Source: an uncultured Asticcacaulis sp. (GTDB lineage: Bacteria; Pseudomonadota; Alphaproteobacteria; Caulobacterales; Caulobacteraceae). From it: a DNA stretch of 12,432 nucleotides. The DNA lies in contig CAMLIY010000074.1 in the NCBI GenBank assembly GCA_946480125.1, positions 1 to 12,432 on the forward strand, read 5' to 3'. This document shows positions 5,992 to 12,432 of this stretch, piece by piece (position 1 is the stretch's first letter; each line of letters starts with the position of its first letter). The translations under genes and the position numbers were made by a program. The notes beneath the pieces were generated by a model. It did not search any database. It worked only from the letters and a program-made list of their open reading frames with translations, and was not told the origin of the DNA.

Positions 5992-8040
5992 TCAATCGCT
6001 GACAAACCCGACGCGGGCATGGCTGCCGTCGCAATAGGGCTTGTTGCCGGAATGACCGCAGCGGCACAGTTGCAGGGCCTGCGCCTTGCGGATGGTGCGG
6101 CCGGTGCCGCTCAGGACTTCGAGATTGCCCGAAATGCGCAGGGGGCCGTTCTTTTGCGGATTGATGCTGACCTCGCCATTGCGCACCTCCAGCGCCGTGA
6201 CGTCACCGGTGTCAGGTTCGCCGGTAGAATGAAACGGATCGTCGCCTTCCTTGTGGGAGCCGTCGCAGAACGGCTTGTTTTTTGAGCGGCCGCAGCGGCA
6301 AAGCGTGGCGCGATAACCGATCGGTTCACCATCGAGTACCAGATGGCCACGGAAGGCATTGGGGCCGTTTTCGCGCACCTGGATCAGGTTGACCAGCGGC
6401 GGCAATTCGTCCGGACGGCCATCCTTGCGCTTATATTGAATGGCGCCGGACGGGCAGTTCTGCGCCGTGGCCACCAGATTGTCGGCGCAGTCGGCGTCAT
6501 CCGGCATGATCCACTCGCCAACGACATTGGCCTTGAAGACGCCGGGCTGTTGCAGCACGCAGAAGCGTGCATGGATGCAGCGCTTGGCCTCGAATTCGAT
6601 GACGACGTCCTGGCCTTCGGCGCGTTCGATCGCCGGGGTCTGGCCGTGGTTTTCAGCGGCGCCGGAAGGCGGATTGGGCGTTGTGGTGGCCGGGGCAGAA
6701 TCTGGCGTAGCCTGCGGATCGCTCTGGCTGACCGTCTCGGTCTTCGTCGTTTCCGCCATGACCGTCTCCTTTGGCGGCATTTCTTTTGAATTTGGGGCGT
6801 GGATATCGCGCAGCTTCTTCGCCAAAGTAGACAGCCGGCTGGCCGTGCCCTCCGCCAGTTCGTCTTTCAAGGCTTTGCGGGCACCGGCGGACAGTTCCTC
6901 CAGTCGCTCAGCGATAAACACCAGAGACGGCTTGCCATCGGGCAGGGGGGTGACATCGCGCAGGGTGGCGAAGCTCATCCCCGCCATCACATCCGGCACG
7001 GTGGTGGAGGCCTTGAGGTGCGTCAGATACTCGGCCACCGGCGAAAGGGCGTACATGCCGTCGATAGAGACATCGATAAAGGCGCGTTTACGCAATGGGT
7101 TATTATCGGCGAAGCCCTGGGCCAGTGCGCGCAGCATCACGTTATAAATGGCATTGGCAAGATCGATGACGGCGGCCGCTTCGGGCGCATCGATCCACAC
7201 GGCGTTGCTGCGCTCCGGGCCTTTGCGCATAAGCGGGTTGTTCGCTACCGGACGAGCGGGAACAAAAGCCGGATCGGCGGCCTCCATCTTGTGATAACTG
7301 TCACACATGGCGAGGAAGCGGTTATAGTGGGAGCGCGCATTATCGCCGGCCGCACCTTCACCCTGATCGACAATGGTGTCGCAGGCCTTGAGCGCCGTCT
7401 TCAGGCATTTGACGATGGTCAGACCGGGCAGGGGCGTCAGGTCGGGGCCGACCTGGAGCGACATATCGCCGATGAACAGCTTATCCTCGCCCAGTCGCGC
7501 GCTGAGATCAGCCAGGGCCTGACGGATGCCGCGATAGAGGTGCCCGACGGTGGCATAGTCCTGGCCATTGGGCATCAGCCGGTCGCCGGCCATATTGCGA
7601 TCATAGGTTTCGGCTTTTCTGGCGAAGGCCTCGCCGTCAGGCCGCGCATCGCCTTCGGGCCGTTCGAGATAGATGAAGTGGTCGAGCGTCGATTTATTGA
7701 AGGGATGCAGTTCGACCACCACGCCGGACGGATGATAACCGGCGGCGATGGGGAAGTTCGGCCGGCCGAAATGCGGCGATCCGCCGACCGCGATGGTGAT
7801 ATTGGCGACCAGCGCCAGATGGCCCATTTCCTCGATGGCGATGGAGATAATGTCGCGCCGCCAGCCGGCCACCACCTTGGCCTGTTCCGGCGTCAGGCCA
7901 TCGGCTTCGGTCTTCAGCGAAAAGGCGGCGAACAGATAACAGCACATCAGGTTGTGCTCTATCTCCGCCGCCTCGGCCAGCAGGAAGATCAGTTCCTCTC
8001 GGGTGCTGACGCGGATAGGCTGTTCTGGGGTGTCGGGCAT
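5992..8040 (-). CDS. Ferritin-like / Fer4_19 / double CDGSH iron protein
   Basis: This 682-residue cytosolic protein seems to carry three kinds of iron site. Residues 12-310 form a ferritin-like domain related to the VioB/iminophenyl-pyruvate dimer synthase group (PF12902-type). It shows EIEH (Glu28, His29), EEMGH (Glu70/71, His74) and QGEG…SHYNRF (Glu228, His238) as likely metal ligands. Residues 478-540 form a divergent 4Fe-4S mono-cluster domain (Fer4_19/YjdI-like) with Cys488, Cys494 and Cys529 (CPSGAI), plus Cys518. Two CDGSH domains follow: Cys581/583/592 with His596, and Cys659/661/670 with His674, each matching the 3Cys-1His 2Fe-2S pattern. A Pro/Thr/Ser-rich linker (about 415-475) joins the halves. 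ATG 8040 is chosen because the family begins there; an upstream ATG at 8151 would add an atypical leader. No strong Shine-Dalgarno precedes 8040, whereas a very good one precedes internal Met428. The reaction is unknown; an oxidative or iron/redox role is inference. Confidence 0.88.
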   Translation of the reverse strand: MPDTPEQPIRVSTREELIFLLAEAAEIEHNLMCCYLFAAFSLKTEADGLTPEQAKVVAGWRRDIISIAIEEMGHLALVANITIAVGGSPHFGRPNFPIAAGYHPSGVVVELHPFNKSTLDHFIYLERPEGDARPDGEAFARKAETYDRNMAGDRLMPNGQDYATVGHLYRGIRQALADLSARLGEDKLFIGDMSLQVGPDLTPLPGLTIVKCLKTALKACDTIVDQGEGAAGDNARSHYNRFLAMCDSYHKMEAADPAFVPARPVANNPLMRKGPERSNAVWIDAPEAAAVIDLANAIYNVMLRALAQGFADNNPLRKRAFIDVSIDGMYALSPVAEYLTHLKASTTVPDVMAGMSFATLRDVTPLPDGKPSLVFIAERLEELSAGARKALKDELAEGTASRLSTLAKKLRDIHAPNSKEMPPKETVMAETTKTETVSQSDPQATPDSAPATTTPNPPSGAAENHGQTPAIERAEGQDVVIEFEAKRCIHARFCVLQQPGVFKANVVGEWIMPDDADCADNLVATAQNCPSGAIQYKRKDGRPDELPPLVNLIQVRENGPNAFRGHLVLDGEPIGYRATLCRCGRSKNKPFCDGSHKEGDDPFHSTGEPDTGDVTALEVRNGEVSINPQKNGPLRISGNLEVLSGTGRTIRKAQALQLCRCGHSGNKPYCDGSHARVGFVSD
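6757..6772 (-). promoter_or_regulatory. Internal Shine-Dalgarno and ATG within the iron-protein gene
   Basis: On the minus strand AAAGGAGA (6772-6765) lies just before an ATG (6759-6757), with 6 nt between AGGAG and ATG. The ATG is in frame as Met428, at the start of the low-complexity linker. Initiation here would give a 255-residue protein with only the Fer4_19 and two CDGSH domains. This is a far better start signal than that of the full-length frame. Confidence 0.6.
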
Positions 8041-8132
8041 GGCAAGCTTTCGAGCGCAAAGGACGTATATGACGTAAGGCGGGTGTGACGGCGGATGCAA
8101 GCTCTGTTTTGCGTAAAAATGCCATACGCCGC

Positions 8133-8161
8133 TTGACTCGGCGCCTTCCATCCGACATAAG
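8133..8161 (+). promoter_or_regulatory. Possible rpsD promoter
   Basis: TTGACT (8133-8138) and CATAAG (8156-8161) are separated by 17 nt and match the housekeeping consensus at five and four positions. Transcription from here would give rpsD a leader of roughly 165 nt. That leader contains a small hairpin, ACCGCCGA / TCGG-CC-CGGT, around TGCG (8213-8234). The region 8041-8334 between the divergent iron-protein gene and rpsD otherwise shows no gene. Confidence 0.4.
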
Positions 8162-8334
8162 CGCGCACTTCAACGCCATGGCCATGCTATGACGTGGATT
8201 TTGAGTAGTGCTACCGCCGATGCGTCGGCCCGGTACGCTGCTTGAGCACAAACGGGTTGATCCTGAGGCCGCCGTTGCAATCGCTTTTCACACACGGGTG
8301 GGAAGCCGGTCAGGGTTAGATATATAGGTCTAAA

Positions 8335-8952
8335 ATGTCGAAGCGCCACAGCGCCAAGTACAAACTCGACCGCGTCATGGGTGAAAACCTGTGGGGCCGT
8401 CCGAAATCCCCCGTCAACAAGCGCTCCTATGGCCCCGGCCAGCATGGTCAGCGCCGCAAGAACAAGATCTCTGACTTCGGCACGCAACTGCGCGCCAAGC
8501 AGAAGCTGAAGGGTTACTACGGTAACATCACCGAAAAGCAGTTCCTGCGCACCTACGAAGAAGCCGATCGCCGCAAGGGTAACACCTCGGAAAACCTGAT
8601 CGCCCTGCTCGAAACCCGTCTGGACGCCGTGGTCTATCGCACCAAGTTCGTGCCGACCGTCTGGGCGGCTCGTCAGTTCGTCAACCACGGTCACGTCCTG
8701 GTCAACGGCAAGCGCGTCAACATCGCCTCCTACCGCGTGAAGCCGGACGATGTGGTCGAAGTCCGCGAGCGTTCGCGCAACATGGCCCTCGTTCTCGAAG
8801 CCCTGCAATCGCCTGAGCGCGACGTGCCGGACTATCTGGAGCTTGACGCCAAGGCAATGCGCGTCCGTCTGGTCCGCCTGCCGGAATCGGCCGAAGTGCC
8901 GTACCCCGTCAAGATGGAACCGAACCTGGTCGTCGAATATTACTCCTCGTAA
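8335..8952 (+). CDS. rpsD: 30S ribosomal protein S4
   Basis: S4 is a primary 16S rRNA-binding protein that starts assembly of the small-subunit body. The 205-residue product has the usual alphaproteobacterial form, beginning [13 protein letters not shown] with the conserved [11 protein letters not shown] (31-41) and [13 protein letters not shown] (51-63). The S4 RNA-binding domain occupies about 96-155 ([32 protein letters not shown]), and the C-terminus ends NLVVEYYSS. The N-terminal zinc-binding cysteines found in some bacteria are absent, as is normal in this group. ATG 8335 is the family start, with a modest AGG 6 nt upstream. It stands alone, not in a ribosomal-protein cluster, and ends in a strong terminator. 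Confidence 0.98.
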   Translation: MSKRHSAKYKLDRVMGENLWGRPKSPVNKRSYGPGQHGQRRKNKISDFGTQLRAKQKLKGYYGNITEKQFLRTYEEADRRKGNTSENLIALLETRLDAVVYRTKFVPTVWAARQFVNHGHVLVNGKRVNIASYRVKPDDVVEVRERSRNMALVLEALQSPERDVPDYLELDAKAMRVRLVRLPESAEVPYPVKMEPNLVVEYYSS

Positions 8953-8973
8953 TCCGAGCGACGATATAGAATT

Positions 8974-9006
8974 AAACCCCGGAAGAGCGATCTTCCGGGG
9001 TTTTCT
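8974..9006. terminator. Bidirectional terminator between rpsD and grxD
   Basis: A perfect 13-bp stem, AAACCCCGGAAGA (8974-8986) with TCTTCCGGGGTTT (8991-9003), is closed by a GCGA tetraloop of the GNRA type. A TTTTCTTATTT run follows on the plus side. On the minus strand the stem runs into TTTAATTCT, so it can also end transcription of the convergent grxD, though with a weaker T-run. Confidence 0.9.
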
Positions 9007-9048
9007 TATTTCACCTTATCACGGCGTTTGTATGCCGGATTCTTCAGA

Positions 9049-9384
9049 TTACGCCTGGATCACACCTTGTTCGGAGAGAGCGGTCTTCAGTTCGCCGGAC
9101 TGGAACATCTCGCGGACAATATCGGCGCCGCCGATAAACTCACCCTTGACGTAAAGCTGCGGGATGGTCGGCCAGTCGCTGTAAGTCTTGATGCCTTCGC
9201 GCAGATCCGCGTCCTGCAACACATCGACGCCGACATATTCCGCGCCGAGATGGTCAAGCACCTGCACGACTAATGACGAGAAGCCACAACGCGGCTGATC
9301 GGGCGTGCCTTTCATGAATAGCACGACATCATGCCCCTTGACGGTGGTGTCGATGAAAGTCTGGGTGTCGGTCTGTGCGGTCAC
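9049..9384 (-). CDS. grxD: Monothiol glutaredoxin (CGFS type, Grx4/GrxD)
   Basis: This 111-residue monothiol glutaredoxin should carry 2Fe-2S clusters in a glutathione-bridged dimer and pass them to apoproteins, often together with BolA. The active-site motif CGFS is at 33-36 (Cys33). The preceding KGTPDQPRCGFSS loop, the cis-proline region WPTIPQLYVKGEFIGG (71-86) and GGADIVREM (85-93) are typical. The start is taken as GTG 9384 because AGAGGAG lies about 7 nt upstream on the minus strand and the family starts here; the open frame further upstream runs into the end of the preceding gene and is not protein-like. The gene lies 76 nt downstream of the aldo/keto-reductase-like gene on the same strand and converges on rpsD. 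bolA, a frequent neighbour in alphaproteobacteria, is not next to it. Confidence 0.95.
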   Translation of the reverse strand: MTAQTDTQTFIDTTVKGHDVVLFMKGTPDQPRCGFSSLVVQVLDHLGAEYVGVDVLQDADLREGIKTYSDWPTIPQLYVKGEFIGGADIVREMFQSGELKTALSEQGVIQA

Positions 9385-9433
9385 GGTACGCTCTCCTCTA
9401 AACGGGCTTGTTCGCATATAGGCGAAGCGATGA

Positions 9434-9468
9434 ACCAAATAAAGAGCGGTTGTACTATTTTTAACCGC
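9434..9468 (-). terminator. Weak terminator at the end of the AKR-like gene
   Basis: On the minus strand GCGGTT (9468-9463) and AACCGC (9451-9446) can pair around an 11-nt loop, followed by TCTTTATTT. The stem is only 6 bp and overlaps the stop codon of the AKR-like gene. It may reduce readthrough into grxD. This is a low-confidence call. Confidence 0.35.
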
Positions 9469-10372
9469 CCGCCAGCTTTGCGGCGCGTTCATTGAAGCGC
9501 GCCATCTCGATCTGAGCCGGCACGGAAGATGGCAGATGGCGTTCCGGAACATCGGCCAGCGAGTCGAGATGTTCAGGCGTATCGGCATCTATCAGAATGC
9601 ACGACATGCTGGGCTGGGAGAGGGCATAGCCAAGGCAAAGCTGCTCCGGCGTCCAGTCGGGCGTCTGGTGCAGAAAGGCGTGCGTGCCGGCGCCGGCCAG
9701 AGGGTTCTTCGCCTTGCCGCCGAAAAAGCCGCGGCGGGCGTCTTTTGGCACGACATCCGAAGCTTTGCGATAAATGGCCGGATAGAAGTCCGTGGCAATC
9801 ACGTTCATGTCGCGGACCACGGCATCGTCGATTTTGCGCCGCTTGTCCCAGCTTGAGTCGATATCGAAACTGGTCTGTATGACCGTGTATAGCCCTGAGT
9901 TGATCAGTGCGGCAATGTCATCGGTTTCGCCGATGCCGCCAAGAAACCGCAGCATTTTTGAAGCTTGCAGACTGCGCAGAAAATTGAGGCTGTCTTGCGG
10001 AAGTGCCGCTGCACTGGGTTGGGCAAAATAAAGCAGGTCAAGCCACTGCAGACCTGAATCCTTGATCGCGCCGCGCAGACGTTCTTTCAGGGGGAGCAGC
10101 ATGTAGGGACTGCTGTCACCGGCCTGAAAGGGTTCGTGCGCCGTCACCGAAATAAACAGCAGCTTGCGTTCCACAACTGAAAACGCTTCCGCCGCCGCCT
10201 TTAAAAAAGGGACGTCAAGACTATCAAAATGATAGGTGTTTATGCCATTTTCCAGCGCTGAAACAATCAGCCTGTGCATCAGGCCATGGTTTTGACCAAA
10301 GGTAGCCAATTTCAGGCGCAGCCCGATCGTTGAAAGCGCCAGTCCGGAACGACCGAAGGGACGATACCGCAT
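9461..10372 (-). CDS. Aldo/keto-reductase-fold protein lacking catalytic tetrad
   Basis: The 303-residue product starts MRYRPFGRSGLALSTIGL and follows the aldo/keto reductase TIM-barrel pattern: GINTYHFD (43-50), SGLQWLDLLYFAQP (106-119) and a C-terminal segment WTPEQLCLGYALSQPS (240-255). The tetrad Asp-Tyr-Lys-His looks absent. The Asp position of GINxxDTA is His48 (an Asp lies two residues on, at 50), no Tyr-Gly follows, the Lys position of the TK motif is Val76, and the His of DLLxxH is Ala117. Similar degenerate proteins occur in Caulobacterales, to my memory. ATG 10372 has a perfect AGGAGG 8 nt upstream, so expression looks healthy and decay is unlikely. It may be a binding or regulatory pseudoenzyme, but the role is unknown. 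The gene lies between purL and grxD on the same strand, with a CtrA-like box upstream. Confidence 0.85.
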   Translation of the reverse strand: MRYRPFGRSGLALSTIGLRLKLATFGQNHGLMHRLIVSALENGINTYHFDSLDVPFLKAAAEAFSVVERKLLFISVTAHEPFQAGDSSPYMLLPLKERLRGAIKDSGLQWLDLLYFAQPSAAALPQDSLNFLRSLQASKMLRFLGGIGETDDIAALINSGLYTVIQTSFDIDSSWDKRRKIDDAVVRDMNVIATDFYPAIYRKASDVVPKDARRGFFGGKAKNPLAGAGTHAFLHQTPDWTPEQLCLGYALSQPSMSCILIDADTPEHLDSLADVPERHLPSSVPAQIEMARFNERAAKLAGG

Positions 10373-10505
10373 GGTTACAGCCTCCTGTCCGCTGGCCGGT
10401 ATGCGGGCATCTTCGTGGTCATGTCGGGCCGCCCCTAGCTAGCCGGTTGCAGGAATACGCTGAAACAACTGGATTCGTCTCTCTTAAGACTAGGCCGTAA
10501 AGCGG

Positions 10506-10520
10506 TTAAGAGATATTTAA
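10506..10520 (-). promoter_or_regulatory. CtrA-type box upstream of the AKR-like gene
   Basis: The minus strand reads TTAAATATCTCTTAACC, an exact TTAA-N7-TTAAC match to the binding site of the cell-cycle regulator CtrA of Caulobacter and relatives. It lies 134 nt before the AKR-like start. Its TTAAGAGA half also pairs with TCTCTTAA at 10480-10487 across 18 nt. The rest of the 342-nt gap (10373-10714) is AT-richer than the genes around it and shows no gene of useful length, only the purL terminator near its right end. Confidence 0.45.
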
Positions 10521-10659
10521 GCCTGTTGTTGAAAACGCGATTTTTCATGCCAGTCAGGCGTTTTTGGCAACTTGCAAATAAAAAGTATTTCGTCCACGGC
10601 CGGGCGGGCAGCGTCCTTTTTTAACTCTTAATACGCAAGTTAATTTCGGGTGTTGTGCA

Positions 10660-10694
10660 TAATAAAGCCGCCCAAGGTGATTGGGCGGCTTTAT
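10660..10694 (-). terminator. purL terminator
   Basis: A perfect 14-bp stem, ATAAAGCCGCCCAA (10662-10675) with TTGGGCGGCTTTAT (10681-10694), encloses a 5-nt loop. Read on the minus strand, it starts 21 nt after the purL stop and ends in a T-rich GCTTTATTATGC, as an intrinsic terminator should. Confidence 0.85.
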
Positions 10695-10714
10695 GGCTAA
10701 CCAGGTATAATGCC

Positions 10715-12430
<1,716 letters not shown>

Positions 12431-12432
12431 CA

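Noticed and set aside
6799..8088. A 429-residue open frame on the plus strand opposite the iron-protein gene
   Set aside because: It is the antisense shadow of a GC-rich gene; the minus-strand product has intact CDGSH and ferritin-like motifs, while this one resembles nothing.
8041..8151. N-terminal extension of the iron protein to an upstream ATG at 8151
   Set aside because: The extra 37 residues are not family-like and would cover most of the divergent promoter region; the family begins at Met 8040.

Overview
The window looks chromosomal and alphaproteobacterial, most likely from the Caulobacteraceae (an Asticcacaulis-like organism is my guess). The reasons are the zinc-cysteine-free S4 protein typical of alphaproteobacteria, GC-rich codon use, a Caulobacterales-type degenerate aldo/keto reductase, and a TTAA-N7-TTAAC box of the CtrA type. 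Both ends cut through genes: the first lacks about its first six codons, and the last (purL, minus strand) lacks its N-terminal part.

Layout. (1) 1-2062, plus strand: the two-step glutathione-dependent formaldehyde oxidation pathway, S-(hydroxymethyl)glutathione dehydrogenase followed by S-formylglutathione hydrolase, with a strong dyad between them. (2) 2063-4710, accessory segment: a ParD/ParE toxin-antitoxin pair behind a perfect 15-bp palindrome; a very AT-rich lipoprotein gene that is compositionally foreign; a hypothetical gene that appears frameshifted near its start; and three copies of one dispersed palindromic repeat. The two full repeat copies are inverted relative to each other and bracket the segment. 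(3) 4711-5988: a CNNM/CBS/CorC_HlyC membrane protein. (4) 8040-5992, minus: a 682-residue multidomain iron protein (ferritin-like domain, divergent 4Fe-4S ferredoxin-like domain, two CDGSH domains) ending 3 nt from the convergent CNNM gene. (5) 8335-8952: rpsD, with a terminator shared with convergent grxD (9384-9049, minus). (6) 10372-9461, minus: an aldo/keto-reductase-fold protein that has lost the usual catalytic residues, with a CtrA-like box upstream. (7) purL from the right edge to 10715, minus, with a clear terminator.

The most interesting object is the ferritin-like/Fer4_19/CDGSH-CDGSH protein. It strings several iron-centre types on one chain. Inside its linker, in frame, is a textbook Shine-Dalgarno sequence and ATG that would release the Fe-S half as a separate 255-residue protein. 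This suggests either a recent fusion of two adjacent genes or one gene making two products. The accessory segment (foreign lipoprotein, toxin-antitoxin pair, broken gene, flanking inverted repeats) is the second region worth attention.
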